From Pseudomonas sp. TNT3 (GTDB lineage Bacteria > Pseudomonadota > Gammaproteobacteria > Pseudomonadales > Pseudomonadaceae): a stretch of DNA of 64,000 nt. Below, in pieces: positions 1-9,332 of the stretch. The notes under the pieces are model-generated. The model had not been told where the DNA came from and did no database searches. It worked only from the letters and a program-made list of their open reading frames with translations. The DNA lies in the NCBI RefSeq assembly GCF_010095445.2, contig NZ_WFGV02000034.1, forward strand, positions 1 through 64,000. The letters run 5' to 3'. The translations under genes and the position numbers were made by a program. Position 1 is the first letter of the stretch; each line of letters opens with the position of its first letter.

Positions 1-360
1 CGGCCGGTTGTTGCCAAAACCGGTCATTCGGATGCCGCCGCACTGCTGGCGAACATCGCCGCCCTGGCCAACGAAGGCAAAAGCGCCGAGGCCCGGGCTG
101 CGTGCGAACGTTATTTGCGCAGTCACGAACCGGTTGCCCAAGTGTTTTACTGGTTGGGATTGCTCAGCGATGTCGCCGGTAGCGCCCTTGAAGCCCAAGG
201 GTTTTATCGCAAGGCGCTGTACCTTGAACCCCAACACCCCGACGCGTTGATGCACCTGGCAGCCTTGCTGCAATCCCAGGGCGACACGGCGGGCGCCAGA
301 CGATTGCAGGACCGCGCCGCCCGTAGCGAGCGCGCCGCTGACAGTGAGCGCAAACGATGA
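1..360 (+). CDS. wspC: WspC C-terminal part (CheR-type methyltransferase, TPR tail), partial
   Basis: Only the last 119 codons are present; the start lies outside the window. The visible part is an alpha-helical tetratricopeptide-like segment, with repeating A/L/Y positions around YWLGLLSDVAGS and FYRKALYLEPQHPDALMH. In the Wsp system WspC is the CheR-like enzyme that methylates glutamates of the chemoreceptor WspA, opposing the methylesterase WspF. The methyltransferase domain itself is not visible here. The stop TGA overlaps the next ATG by four bases (ATGA), as expected for a translationally coupled wsp operon. The identification rests mainly on the downstream wspD-E-F-R order plus the TPR-like tail. 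Confidence 0.85.
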   Translation, partial: RPVVAKTGHSDAAALLANIAALANEGKSAEARAACERYLRSHEPVAQVFYWLGLLSDVAGSALEAQGFYRKALYLEPQHPDALMHLAALLQSQGDTAGARRLQDRAARSERAADSERKR

Positions 361-1040
361 ACGCCTCCGACGCCTTGAGCGTAACTCACGACGATGCCCA
401 GGCCATCGATGACTGCTGGAACCGCATCGGTGTCCATGGCGACAGGTCCTGCCCGCTGCTGAGCGAACACATTCATTGCCGCAACTGCGCTGTCTACTCG
501 ACCGCTGCCACGCGTTTGCTCGATCGCTACGCCTTGCAGCAGGAAGACCGCGGACAGGTGTCCAGCGCGGTCGAAAGCGATGTCAAAACCCGATCGCTAC
601 TGATGTTCCGCCTCGGCGAAGAATGGCTTGGTCTGGCCACCCGTACCTTGGTGGAAGTGGCGCCGCTGCAGGCTATTCACTCGTTACCCCATCAACGCTC
701 CCGGGCCTTGCTCGGTGTGGCCAACGTGCGCGGCGCGCTGGTGGCCTGCCTGTCGCTGGTCGAGCTGTTGGGGCTCGATGCGGTTGGCAGCGTCGTGTCC
801 GGGGCACGGGTGATGCCGCGCATGCTGATCATCGCCGCCAACGGTGGTCCCGTGGTGGTGCCGGTGGACGAGGTCGATGGCATTCATGCCATCGACGAGC
901 GAATCCTCGACGCGGCGTCGCGTTCCGGGACACAGGCCAGCAGCAAATACACCCATGGCGTGTTGCAGTTCAAAGGTCGCAGCCTGCGTTGGCTCGATGA
1001 AGAGCAACTGTTGTCCGCCGTGACCCGGAGCCTTACATGA
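357..1040 (+). CDS. wspD: WspD, CheW-like coupling protein
   Basis: This 227-residue protein has an N-terminal extension of about 80 residues with several cysteines (around residues 25-45), followed by a CheW-like beta-barrel domain recognisable from LMFRLGEEWLGL, VANVRGALVACLSL and the valine-rich PVVVPVDEVDG segment. CheW proteins scaffold the chemoreceptor and the histidine kinase; in Wsp there are two, WspB and WspD, linking WspA to WspE. It overlaps both neighbours by four bases. The conserved position between wspC and wspE is what separates WspD from other CheW paralogues. Confidence 0.9.
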   Translation: MNASDALSVTHDDAQAIDDCWNRIGVHGDRSCPLLSEHIHCRNCAVYSTAATRLLDRYALQQEDRGQVSSAVESDVKTRSLLMFRLGEEWLGLATRTLVEVAPLQAIHSLPHQRSRALLGVANVRGALVACLSLVELLGLDAVGSVVSGARVMPRMLIIAANGGPVVVPVDEVDGIHAIDERILDAASRSGTQASSKYTHGVLQFKGRSLRWLDEEQLLSAVTRSLT

Positions 1041-3334
1041 CCCCTGAACAGATGCGCGACGCCTCGTTGCTGGAACTGTTCAGCCTGGAAGCCGAAGCCC
1101 AGACGCAGGTGCTGAGCGCGGGCTTGCTGGCACTTGAACGCGACCCGACTCAGGCCGATCACCTTGAGTCGTGCATGCGTGCCGCGCACTCGCTCAAGGG
1201 CGCTGCGCGGATCGTTGGCGTCGATGCCGGTGTCAGTGTTGCCCACGTCATGGAAGATTGCCTGGTCAGCGCGCAGGAAGGGCGTCTGTACCTTCGGCCA
1301 GAACATATCGACGCTTTGCTGCAAGGCACCGATCTGCTCATGCGCATTGCGACGCCTGATCACGCGCCGAGCCCGGCGGACATTGAAGCCTATGTGGCGC
1401 TGATGACACTGTTGCTGGACCCGCTGGCACTGGCTCCACCCATCAGCACACCGATCGCGCCGTTCATGGCCGAGCCTGAACCCGAAGCACCTGCTGCACC
1501 GATCGAGGTGCCGATCCCGGTCGTCGAGCCGCTGCCGGTGGCGCCCACCGAGTCGCCACCGAAAAACAGGCGCACCACGGAAAATGGCGAGCGAGTCCTG
1601 CGGGTCACGGCCGAACGCTTGAACAGCCTGCTCGATCTGTCGAGCAAGTCCCTGGTGGAAACCCTGCGGCTCAAACCGCATCTGGCGACCATGCAGCGCC
1701 TCAAACGCACGCAAAGCAACGGCTTGCGCGCGCTGGAAAATCTCAATGTGCACCTCAAGGACCACGCCTTGAGCCTCGAAGCCCGGGAAGCCCTTGAGGA
1801 TGCTCGTCGGTTGCTGGCGGAATCCCAGCAGTTGCTGGTGGAGAAAAACGCCGAGCTGGACGAATTCGCCTGGCAAGCCAGTCAACGCGCCCAAGTGTTG
1901 TACGACACGGCGCTGGCGTGCCGCATGCGACCCTTCGCCGACGTGCTGACCGGGCAAGTACGCATGGTCCGCGACCTGGGTCGCAGCCTGGGCAAACAGG
2001 TGCGGCTGGAGATCGAGGGCGAGAAAACCCAGGTCGATCGCGACGTATTGGAAAAACTCGAAGCGCCGCTGACTCATCTGCTGCGCAACGCTGTCGACCA
2101 TGGCATCGAATCTGCGGAGCAACGTCTGTTGGCCGGCAAGCCCGCTGAGGGCTTGATCCGACTGCGCGCCTCACACCAGGCCGGTCTGCTGGTGCTGGAA
2201 CTTAGCGATGATGGCAACGGCGTCGACCTGGAAAAGGTCCGCCGCAGCATCATCGAGCGTCAATTGTCCCCGGCGGAAACCGCCGCGCAGTTGAGTGAAG
2301 AAGAGCTGCTGACGTTCCTGTTCCTGCCGGGTTTCAGCTTGCGCGACAAGGTCACCGAGGTTTCCGGGCGGGGGGTCGGTCTGGATGCGGTCCAGCATAT
2401 GGTCCGTCAGCTGCGGGGCGCGGTGGTGCTGGAACAGACGGCGGGCGAGGGCAGTCATTTTCACCTCGAAGTGCCGCTGACACTGTCAGTGGTGCGCAGC
2501 CTGGTGGTGGAGGTCGGTGACGAGGCGTATGCGTTTCCGCTGGCTCACATTGAACGCATGTGCGATCTCGAACCTGCGGACATCGTTCAGGTCGAGGGCC
2601 GTCAGCATTTCTGGCACGAAGGCCGACATGTCGGGTTGGTCGCGGCCAGCCAATTGCTGCAACGGCCGGCCAGCCAGAGTGCGCAGGAGACGCTCAAGGT
2701 CGTGGTCATCCGCGAGCGCGAGGCGATTTACGGCGTGGCTGTCGAGCGGTTCATCGGCGAACGCACCCTGGTGGTGCTGCCGCTGGACGAGCGGCTGGGC
2801 AAGGTGCAGGACATCTCCGCCGGGGCTTTGCTCGACGACGGTTCGGTGGTGTTGATCGTCGACGTTGAAGACATGCTGCGTTCGGTGGACAAGCTGCTCA
2901 ATACCGGTCGCCTGGAGCGCATTGCGCGTCAGGGCAATCAGGTCGTCGAAGCGGCTCGCAAACGGATTCTGGTGGTCGACGACTCGCTGACGGTGCGCGA
3001 ACTGCAGCGCAAACTGTTGCTCAATCGCGGCTACGATGTGGCCGTGGCGGTCGACGGAATGGATGGCTGGAATGCCCTGCGCTCGGAGGATTTCGATCTG
3101 CTGATTACCGACATCGACATGCCGCGCATGGACGGCATCGAACTGGTGTCGTTGATGCGGCGGGACAACCGTCTGCAATCGCTGCCGGTCATGGTGGTGT
3201 CCTATAAAGATCGCGAAGAAGACCGCCGTCGTGGACTGGACGCGGGAGCCGACTATTATCTAGCCAAAGCCAGTTTTCATGACGACGCCCTGCTTGATGC
3301 AGTGGTTGAGCTCATCGGAGGAGCGCGGACATGA
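1037..3334 (+). CDS. wspE: WspE, hybrid CheA-type histidine kinase/response regulator
   Basis: The 765-residue hybrid kinase autophosphorylates and passes phosphate to WspR and WspF. Domains in order are an N-terminal HPt domain with the phospho-accepting His near residue 51 (AAHSLKGAAR), a Pro-rich linker around residues 130-180, a dimerisation/HATPase core with the N box LLRNAVDHGIE and the glycine boxes DDGNGVD and GRGVGLDAV, a CheW-like domain, and a C-terminal receiver domain beginning ILVVDDSLTVREL with the phospho-Asp near residue 692 (TDIDMPRMDG). All catalytic motifs look intact. Start and stop overlap wspD and wspF by four bases each. The fused receiver domain is typical of WspE and is not found in standard CheA. 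Confidence 0.93.
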   Translation: MTPEQMRDASLLELFSLEAEAQTQVLSAGLLALERDPTQADHLESCMRAAHSLKGAARIVGVDAGVSVAHVMEDCLVSAQEGRLYLRPEHIDALLQGTDLLMRIATPDHAPSPADIEAYVALMTLLLDPLALAPPISTPIAPFMAEPEPEAPAAPIEVPIPVVEPLPVAPTESPPKNRRTTENGERVLRVTAERLNSLLDLSSKSLVETLRLKPHLATMQRLKRTQSNGLRALENLNVHLKDHALSLEAREALEDARRLLAESQQLLVEKNAELDEFAWQASQRAQVLYDTALACRMRPFADVLTGQVRMVRDLGRSLGKQVRLEIEGEKTQVDRDVLEKLEAPLTHLLRNAVDHGIESAEQRLLAGKPAEGLIRLRASHQAGLLVLELSDDGNGVDLEKVRRSIIERQLSPAETAAQLSEEELLTFLFLPGFSLRDKVTEVSGRGVGLDAVQHMVRQLRGAVVLEQTAGEGSHFHLEVPLTLSVVRSLVVEVGDEAYAFPLAHIERMCDLEPADIVQVEGRQHFWHEGRHVGLVAASQLLQRPASQSAQETLKVVVIREREAIYGVAVERFIGERTLVVLPLDERLGKVQDISAGALLDDGSVVLIVDVEDMLRSVDKLLNTGRLERIARQGNQVVEAARKRILVVDDSLTVRELQRKLLLNRGYDVAVAVDGMDGWNALRSEDFDLLITDIDMPRMDGIELVSLMRRDNRLQSLPVMVVSYKDREEDRRRGLDAGADYYLAKASFHDDALLDAVVELIGGART

Positions 3335-4341
3335 AAATCGCAATCGTCAACGACATGCCCATGGCGGTAGAGGCTCTGCGCCGCGCCCTGGCATTCGAAC
3401 CGGCGCATCAGGTGATCTGGGTCGCCAGCAATGGCGCCGAGGCGGTTCAGCGTTGCGCTGAAAACACGCCGGACCTGATCCTGATGGACCTGATCATGCC
3501 GGTGATGGATGGCGTCGAAGCCACACGACGGATCATGGCCGAGACCCCGTGCGCCATCGTGGTCGTCACCGTCGACCGCCAACAGAACGTGCATCGGGTG
3601 TTCGAGGCCATGGGGCATGGCGCGCTGGACGTCGTCGATACCCCGGCGCTCGGTGCCGGCAACGCCCAGGAAGCGGCGGCGCCGTTATTGCGCAAGATCA
3701 TGAACATTGGTTGGCTGATCGGCGACAAAGGCAACCGGGAACGTCCGGCGCCGAGTCCGCTGCGCAGTTCGGGTTCGCGGCAGCGGCTGATCGCCATTGG
3801 CTCGTCCGCGGGCGGGCCGGCTGCGCTGGAAGTGCTGCTGAAAGGGCTGCCACGGGATTTCCCGGCAGCCATTGTGCTGGTGCAGCACGTGGACCAGGTG
3901 TTTGCGGCCGGCATGGCCGAGTGGCTCAGCAGTGCCAGCGGCCTCAACGTGCGCCTGGCCCAGGAAGGCGAGCCACCGCAAAGCGGAACAGTGCTGCTGG
4001 CCGGCACCAATCATCATATTCGCTTGTTGAAAAACGGTACGCTGGCGTACACCGCTGAACCGGTCAACGAGATTTATCGGCCCTCGATCGACGTGTTTTT
4101 CGAAAGCGTGGCCAATTACTGGAACGGTGATGCCGTCGGCGTGTTGCTCACGGGCATGGGACGCGATGGCGCGCAGGGCCTCAAGCTCATGCGCCAGCAG
4201 GGCTACCTGACGATTGCTCAGGACCAACAAAGCAGTGCGGTTTACGGAATGCCCAAGGCAGCAGCGGCTATCGACGCGGCCTCGGAAATTCGCCCACTGG
4301 ACAAGATAGCGCCACGATTGCTGGAGATTTTCGCTAAATGA
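3331..4341 (+). CDS. wspF: WspF, CheB-type chemoreceptor methylesterase
   Basis: This 336-residue protein has a receiver domain (phospho-Asp D53 in LILMDLIMPVMDG) joined by a short linker to a CheB methylesterase domain with the catalytic Ser motif GSSAGGP, the GTNHH segment and the late Asp motif GMGRDGAQG. Phosphorylation by WspE activates it to remove methyl groups from WspA, damping the signal. Loss of WspF function is the classical route to wrinkly colonies with high c-di-GMP in Pseudomonas; the copy here appears intact. It overlaps wspE by four bases and is followed 48 bases later by wspR. Confidence 0.93.
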   Translation: MKIAIVNDMPMAVEALRRALAFEPAHQVIWVASNGAEAVQRCAENTPDLILMDLIMPVMDGVEATRRIMAETPCAIVVVTVDRQQNVHRVFEAMGHGALDVVDTPALGAGNAQEAAAPLLRKIMNIGWLIGDKGNRERPAPSPLRSSGSRQRLIAIGSSAGGPAALEVLLKGLPRDFPAAIVLVQHVDQVFAAGMAEWLSSASGLNVRLAQEGEPPQSGTVLLAGTNHHIRLLKNGTLAYTAEPVNEIYRPSIDVFFESVANYWNGDAVGVLLTGMGRDGAQGLKLMRQQGYLTIAQDQQSSAVYGMPKAAAAIDAASEIRPLDKIAPRLLEIFAK

Positions 4342-4389
4342 CTATTCTTGGCAGCAATCCTGGCTTCGGCAGTACTCAGGTGATCGCAC

Positions 4390-5391
4390 ATGAATGATTT
4401 ACAGCTCGACGATTTCAAGACCGATGAAAACGCCGCCATGGTGTTGTTGGTGGACGATCAGGCGATGATCGGCGAGGCCGTGCGACGTGGGTTGTCGAAT
4501 GAAGAAAATATCGACTTCCACTTTTGTGCGGACCCACATCAGGCGATCGCCCAGGCGATTCGCATCAAGCCGACGGTGATCCTGCAGGATTTGGTGATGC
4601 CCGGTCTCGATGGCCTGAGCCTGGTGCGCGAGTACCGCAATCACCCGGCGACCAAGGACATTCCGATCATTGTCCTGTCGACCAAGGAAGACCCGCTGAT
4701 CAAAAGCGCGGCCTTCGCGGCGGGGGCCAACGATTATCTGGTGAAGTTGCCCGACAACATCGAGCTGGTGGCGCGCATCCGCTATCACTCGCGCTCCTAC
4801 ATGACCCTGTTGCAGCGTGACGCGGCTTACCGCGCATTACGCGTGAGCCAGCAGCAGTTGCTTGATACCAACCTGGTCCTGCAGCGGCTGATGAACTCCG
4901 ACGGCCTGACCGGACTGTCGAACCGTCGTCACTTCGATGAGTACCTGGAGCTGGAATGGCGACGCTCGTTGCGTGACCAGACTCAGCTGTCGTTGTTGAT
5001 GATTGATGTGGATTACTTCAAATCCTACAACGACAGCTTCGGTCACCTGGAAGGCGATGAGGCGCTGCGCAAGGTCGCCACGTCGATTCGCGATGCCAGC
5101 TCCCGTCCTTCTGATCTGCCGGCCCGTTACGGCGGTGAAGAGTTCGCGCTGGTGCTGCCCAACACGTCACCGGGTGGCGCGCGACTTGTGGCGGAAAAAC
5201 TCCGGCAGACCGTCGCGGCCCTGAAAATCCCGCACAACGCACCGGCAGAAGGCTCGAGCCTGACCATCAGCATCGGCCTGTCGACCATCACCCCGCAGCA
5301 GGGCAGCGATTGCCGGCAACTGATCCTGGCGGCGGACAAGGGTTTGTATGCGGCGAAGAACAATGGGCGTAATCAGGTGGGGATTGCGTAG
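4390..5391 (+). CDS. wspR: WspR, response regulator diguanylate cyclase (GGDEF)
   Basis: This 333-residue output protein of the Wsp pathway makes cyclic di-GMP from two GTP. The N-terminal receiver domain has its phospho-Asp at about D67 (VILQDLVMPGLDG). A helical linker follows, then a GGDEF domain with the active-site motif GGEEF at residues 248-252. An RxxD product-inhibition site lies just upstream (RPSD, residues 239-242), so feedback control by c-di-GMP should be retained. It is the last gene of the operon, separated from wspF by 48 bases. The start is the ATG following the short spacer. Confidence 0.93.
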   Translation: MNDLQLDDFKTDENAAMVLLVDDQAMIGEAVRRGLSNEENIDFHFCADPHQAIAQAIRIKPTVILQDLVMPGLDGLSLVREYRNHPATKDIPIIVLSTKEDPLIKSAAFAAGANDYLVKLPDNIELVARIRYHSRSYMTLLQRDAAYRALRVSQQQLLDTNLVLQRLMNSDGLTGLSNRRHFDEYLELEWRRSLRDQTQLSLLMIDVDYFKSYNDSFGHLEGDEALRKVATSIRDASSRPSDLPARYGGEEFALVLPNTSPGGARLVAEKLRQTVAALKIPHNAPAEGSSLTISIGLSTITPQQGSDCRQLILAADKGLYAAKNNGRNQVGIA

Positions 5392-5439
5392 AGATAGATG
5401 GGGAGTTTGAACTCGCTGCCCCAGACCGGGAAAATCCCC

Positions 5440-5561
5440 TGTGGCGAGGGGATTTATCCCCGTTGGGCTGCGAAGCGGCCCCAGCATCCGGCCAAATAGA
5501 TTGAGTTGACCGGACTTGCGACTGCTGCGCAGCCGAACGGGGATGAATCCCCTCACCACAG
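5440..5561. repeat. REPIN-type inverted REP pair (GTGGCGAGGGGATT type)
   Basis: Two inverted copies of a REP-like palindrome face each other: GTGGCGAGGGGATTTATCCC on the left and a near-complement ending CCCCTCACCACAG on the right, separated by GC-rich arms around GCTGCGAAGC. It fills much of the 287-base gap between wspR and prfB. Similar elements occur at 19192, 32941, 41182 and 46784. Confidence 0.85.
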
Positions 5562-5678
5562 AACACCCTGCATTCGATTGAATCATTCACCCCTAAAGCC
5601 GCCAGGCGGGCTGCCTTGACAGCCTGATTACGGTATACTCGCCGGCTTTCAAAAGTTCGCCAACGAGTGCTGCCCGCC

Positions 5679-6774
5679 ATGGAAATCAACCCGATCCTTA
5701 ACAGTATCAAGGACCTGTCCGAGCGCTCCGAAACTATTCGGGGGTATCTTTGACTACGATCAAAAGCATGAGCGTCTGACCGAAGTCAATCGCGAGCTTG
5801 AAGATCCGTCTGTCTGGAACAACCCGTCGTACGCTCAGGAACTGGGTCGCGAGCGCTCCCTGCTGGCCCAGATCGTCGAAACCCTCGACGAAATGCACAG
5901 CGGCCTGGCTGACGCCAAAGACCTGCTGCTGATGTCCGCCGAAGAAGAAGACCAGGCTGCCGTCGATGACGTCGCCGCCGAAGTCGAGCGCCTTCGCGAA
6001 TCCCTGGAAAAACTCGAATTCCGTCGCATGTTCAGCGGTGAGATGGACGCCAACAACGCCTACCTGGACATCCAGGCCGGCTCTGGCGGTACCGAAGCCC
6101 AGGACTGGGCCAACATCCTGTTGCGCATGTACCTGCGCTGGGCTGACAAGCGCGGCTTCGACGCGACCATCATGGAACTGTCCGCCGGTGAAGTCGCCGG
6201 GATCAAGGGCGCTACCGTGCACATCAAGGGCGAGTACGCCTTTGGCTGGTTGCGTACCGAAATCGGCGTGCACCGCCTGGTTCGCAAGAGCCCGTTCGAC
6301 TCTGGCAACCGTCGCCACACCTCGTTCTCGGCTGTGTTCGTGTCGCCGGAAATCGATGACAACATCGAAATCGACATCAATCCGTCGGACCTGCGCATCG
6401 ACACCTACCGCTCCTCCGGTGCCGGTGGTCAGCACGTAAACACCACCGACTCGGCCGTACGTATCACTCACGTACCGTCCAACACCGTGGTGAGCTGCCA
6501 GAACGAACGCTCCCAGCACGCTAACAAAGACACCGCGATGAAAATGTTGCGGGCGCGCTTGTACGAGCAGGAAGTGCAGAAGCGCAACGCTGCCTCGCAA
6601 GCGTTGGAAGACACCAAGTCGGACATCGGCTGGGGTCACCAGATTCGCTCGTACGTGCTCGATGCCTCGCGGATCAAGGATTTGCGCACTAACATCGAAC
6701 GCAGCGACTGCGACAAGGTGCTCGACGGCGACATTGACGAATACCTGGTGGCGAGCTTGAAACAAGGCCTGTAA
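5679..6774 (+). CDS. prfB: Peptide chain release factor 2, with programmed +1 frameshift
   Basis: RF2 terminates translation at UGA and UAA. The gene is read as 5679-5750 joined to 5752-6774. The first 24 codons run from ATG 5679 to CTT 5748, followed by an in-frame TGA at 5751; skipping one base continues into the long frame, giving 364 residues, the usual RF2 length. The recoding site has all known parts: a Shine-Dalgarno-like GGGGG just before TAT CTT TGA C. The codon-recognition SPF motif (KSPFDSGNRRH) and the catalytic GGQ at about residues 249-251 are present. A TATACT box lies at 5634, but TTGACA at 5616 is only 12 bases upstream of it, so the promoter is uncertain. lysS follows, as usual. 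Confidence 0.96.
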
Positions 6775-6815
6775 GGCATGCAATACAGGATCGACTGACA
6801 CACATCGATCCTTGT

Positions 6816-6857
6816 AGGAGCCGGCCTGCCGGCGATCCCCAGGCCACAGGCCTGGGG
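6816..6857. repeat. Single REP-like palindrome plus hairpin between prfB and lysS
   Basis: A solitary TAGGAGCCGGCCTGCCGGCGAT palindrome-like unit is followed by a perfect hairpin (CCCCAGGCC, loop ACA, GGCCTGGGG, 6837-6857). There is no T-run, so it looks like a degenerate REP element rather than a strong terminator. It may attenuate or stabilise the prfB-lysS transcript. Confidence 0.5.
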
Positions 6858-6888
6858 GCAACGAACCTGTGATGGAATATTTAAAGAC

Positions 6889-8391
6889 ATGAGCGACCAA
6901 CAACTCGACCCGCAAGCCCTGCAACAGGAAGAAAACTCCCTGATCGCACTGCGCAAGGAAAAGCTGGCTGCCGAGCGCGCCAAGGGCAACGCCTTCCCGA
7001 ACGACTTCCGCCGCGACAACTACTGCGATGCGCTGCAGAAGCAGTACGCGGACAAGACCAAGGAAGAGCTGGCCGAGGCTGCGATTCCGGTCAAGGTTGC
7101 CGGTCGTATCATGCTCAACCGTGGCTCGTTCATGGTGATCCAGGACATGACCGGTCGAATCCAGGTCTACGTCAACCGCAAGACCCTGTCCGAAGAAACC
7201 CTGGCCGCGGTGAAAACCTGGGACATGGGCGACATCATTGCCGCTGAAGGCACCCTGGCCCGTTCCGGCAAGGGCGACCTGTACGTCGAAATGACCAACG
7301 TGCGCCTGCTGACCAAGTCCCTGCGTCCACTGCCGGACAAGCACCACGGGCTGACCGACACCGAGCAGCGCTACCGCCAGCGTTACGTTGACCTGATCGT
7401 CAACGAAGACGTGCGCCAGACATTTCGCGTGCGCTCGCAAGTGATTGCTCACATCCGCACCTTCCTGATGCAGCGTGACTTCCTGGAAGTGGAAACGCCG
7501 ATGCTGCAAACCATTCCGGGCGGCGCGGCAGCCAAGCCGTTCGAAACTCACCACAACGCATTGGACATGGGCATGTTCCTGCGTATCGCGCCGGAGCTGT
7601 ACCTCAAGCGCCTCGTGGTTGGTGGTTTTGAGAAAGTGTTCGAGATCAACCGCAACTTCCGTAATGAAGGCGTTTCGACTCGTCACAACCCTGAATTCAC
7701 CATGTTGGAGTTCTACCAGGCGTACGCCGACTACGAAGACAACATGGACCTGACCGAAGAACTGTTCCGTGAGCTGGCGCAGCTGGTTCTGGGCAGCACC
7801 GACGTGCCTTACGGCGACAAGGTGTTCCACTTCGGCGAACCGTTCGTGCGTCTGTCGGTGTTCGACTCGATCCTCAAGTACAACCCTGAGCTGACCGCTG
7901 ACGACCTGAACGACATCGACAAGGCTCGCGCCATCGCCAAGAAAGCCGGCGCCAAGGTGCTGGGCTTCGAAGGCCTGGGCAAGCTGCAGGTGATGATTTT
8001 CGAAGAGCTGGTCGAGCACAAGCTGGAGCAGCCGCACTTCATTACCCAGTACCCGTTCGAAGTGTCGCCGCTGGCTCGTCGCAACGACGACAACCCGAAC
8101 GTCACCGACCGTTTCGAGCTGTTCATCGGTGGTCGTGAAATCGCCAACGCCTATTCCGAGTTGAACGACGCGGAAGACCAGGCCGAGCGCTTCATGGCGC
8201 AGGTAGCCGACAAGGACGCCGGCGACGACGAAGCCATGCACTACGACGCCGACTTCGTTCGCGCGCTGGAGTACGGCATGCCGCCAACGGCCGGCGAAGG
8301 TATCGGCATCGACCGTCTGGTGATGCTGCTGACCAACTCCCCGTCGATCCGCGACGTGATCCTGTTCCCGCACATGCGGCCGCAAGCGTAA
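6889..8391 (+). CDS. lysS: Lysyl-tRNA synthetase, class II
   Basis: This 500-residue enzyme charges tRNA-Lys with lysine using ATP. An N-terminal OB-fold anticodon-binding domain (about residues 60-160) precedes the class II catalytic core. Motif 2 is seen in FRNEGVSTRHNPEF and motif 3 in GEGIGIDRLVML near the C-terminus. Length is standard for bacterial class II LysRS. It lies 114 bases downstream of prfB, the arrangement found in many gammaproteobacteria, and ends at a strong intrinsic terminator. Confidence 0.96.
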   Translation: MSDQQLDPQALQQEENSLIALRKEKLAAERAKGNAFPNDFRRDNYCDALQKQYADKTKEELAEAAIPVKVAGRIMLNRGSFMVIQDMTGRIQVYVNRKTLSEETLAAVKTWDMGDIIAAEGTLARSGKGDLYVEMTNVRLLTKSLRPLPDKHHGLTDTEQRYRQRYVDLIVNEDVRQTFRVRSQVIAHIRTFLMQRDFLEVETPMLQTIPGGAAAKPFETHHNALDMGMFLRIAPELYLKRLVVGGFEKVFEINRNFRNEGVSTRHNPEFTMLEFYQAYADYEDNMDLTEELFRELAQLVLGSTDVPYGDKVFHFGEPFVRLSVFDSILKYNPELTADDLNDIDKARAIAKKAGAKVLGFEGLGKLQVMIFEELVEHKLEQPHFITQYPFEVSPLARRNDDNPNVTDRFELFIGGREIANAYSELNDAEDQAERFMAQVADKDAGDDEAMHYDADFVRALEYGMPPTAGEGIGIDRLVMLLTNSPSIRDVILFPHMRPQA

Positions 8392-8402
8392 GTGTTTTAG
8401 TT

Positions 8403-8431
8403 AAAAAGCCGCCTTTCAAGGCGGCTTTTTA
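8403..8431 (+). terminator. Rho-independent terminator after lysS
   Basis: The hairpin is AAAAGCCGCC, loop TTTCAA, GGCGGCTTTTT, starting about a dozen bases after the lysS stop and ending in a T-run. Confidence 0.9.
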
Positions 8432-8490
8432 TTGCCTGTCTGGTACAAACGTATCAACTTGTTACTTTCATGTGAGAGGAAATACCTGTC

Positions 8491-9207
8491 GTGATTCGTG
8501 CAATGGCTCAAGAAGGTGCAGCGGGTATCGCCACTGCGGTCGCTGAAAGTGTTCAGTACCAGGGTCGCAAGGCCAGCCGACAGGGCAGCGAGCAGCGTCG
8601 ACAGGACATTCTCGATGCGGCCATGCGCATTGTCGTGCGCGAAGGCGTGCGGGCTGTACGTCATCGAGCAGTGGCTGCTGAAGCGGGCGTGCCGTTATCG
8701 GCCACGACCTACTATTTCAAAGACATCGACGACTTGCTCACCGATACCTTCGCTCAGTATGTGGAGCGCAGCGCGGCGTTCATGGCCAAGCTGTGGGTGA
8801 ACAACGAAGGCCTGCTGCGCGAGATGGTGGTCAGCGGCGACGGCAGCCCCGAGTCTCGCTCGCAGTTGGCGGATGATATTGCGCGGTTGATGGCGGACTA
8901 TGTTCACCACCAATTGGTGAGCCGCCGCGAACATCTGATGGCCGAGCAGGCGTTTCGTCAGGAGGCGTTGTTGAACCCGCGCCTGGCGCAGTTGGTGCGC
9001 TCGCATCAGCAAATTCTCCTGCAGGGTACGTGTCAGCTTTTCGAGGTGTTGGGTTCACGAGAGCCACAACAGGACGCCAAGGTGTTGACGGCGATTATCG
9101 GACGGATGGAATATCAGGGCCTGCTCAACGACGCCGAGCCTGCTGCCGAAGCGGAAATGCTCGGTATTCTCAATCGCTACATGCATTTGGTATTGGCGTC
9201 GGTATAA
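8491..9207 (+). CDS. TetR-family transcriptional regulator
   Basis: This 238-residue protein has a TetR-type helix-turn-helix in its first 80 residues after a 30-residue lead (RQDILDAAMRIVVREG, then VRHRAVAAEAGVPLSATTYYFKDIDDLL). The C-terminal ligand domain is not assignable to a known effector. A GTG start at 8491 is chosen because AGAGGA lies ten bases upstream; the in-frame ATG at 8503 is too far from it. A TetR gene at this position after lysS is common in Pseudomonas. Targets are unknown; the lipoprotein and QEGLA genes downstream are possible but unproven. A REPIN separates it from them. Confidence 0.85.
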   Translation: MIRAMAQEGAAGIATAVAESVQYQGRKASRQGSEQRRQDILDAAMRIVVREGVRAVRHRAVAAEAGVPLSATTYYFKDIDDLLTDTFAQYVERSAAFMAKLWVNNEGLLREMVVSGDGSPESRSQLADDIARLMADYVHHQLVSRREHLMAEQAFRQEALLNPRLAQLVRSHQQILLQGTCQLFEVLGSREPQQDAKVLTAIIGRMEYQGLLNDAEPAAEAEMLGILNRYMHLVLASV

Positions 9208-9210
9208 CTC

Positions 9211-9301
9211 TGTGGGAGCCGGGCGTGCCCGCGAGGGTGATCTGACATTCACCATGGATGTCGTCTGACACACCGTCATCGCGGGCAAGCCCGGCTCCCA
9301 C
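9211..9301. repeat. REPIN (GTGGGAGC...GCCCGCGA type)
   Basis: The left arm TGTGGGAGCCGGGCGTGCCC and the right arm GGGCAAGCCCGGCTCCCAC form an inverted pair around a spacer of about 35 bases. It belongs to a second REP family also seen at 11215, 14201, 23741 and 42815. Confidence 0.85.
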
Positions 9302-9332
9302 TGATCGGTGTTTTGTTCATAGGGAGTGTTGA

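Noticed and set aside
5616..5639. TTGACA and TATACT as a promoter for prfB
   Set aside because: The spacer is only 12 bases, too short for the two boxes to work together; each may belong to a different promoter.
5734..8385. 883-codon open frame antisense to prfB and lysS
   Set aside because: It mirrors strongly conserved genes in a high-GC genome, where codon bias suppresses stops on the opposite strand. The product has no recognisable domain and its composition is Val/His/Arg-heavy.
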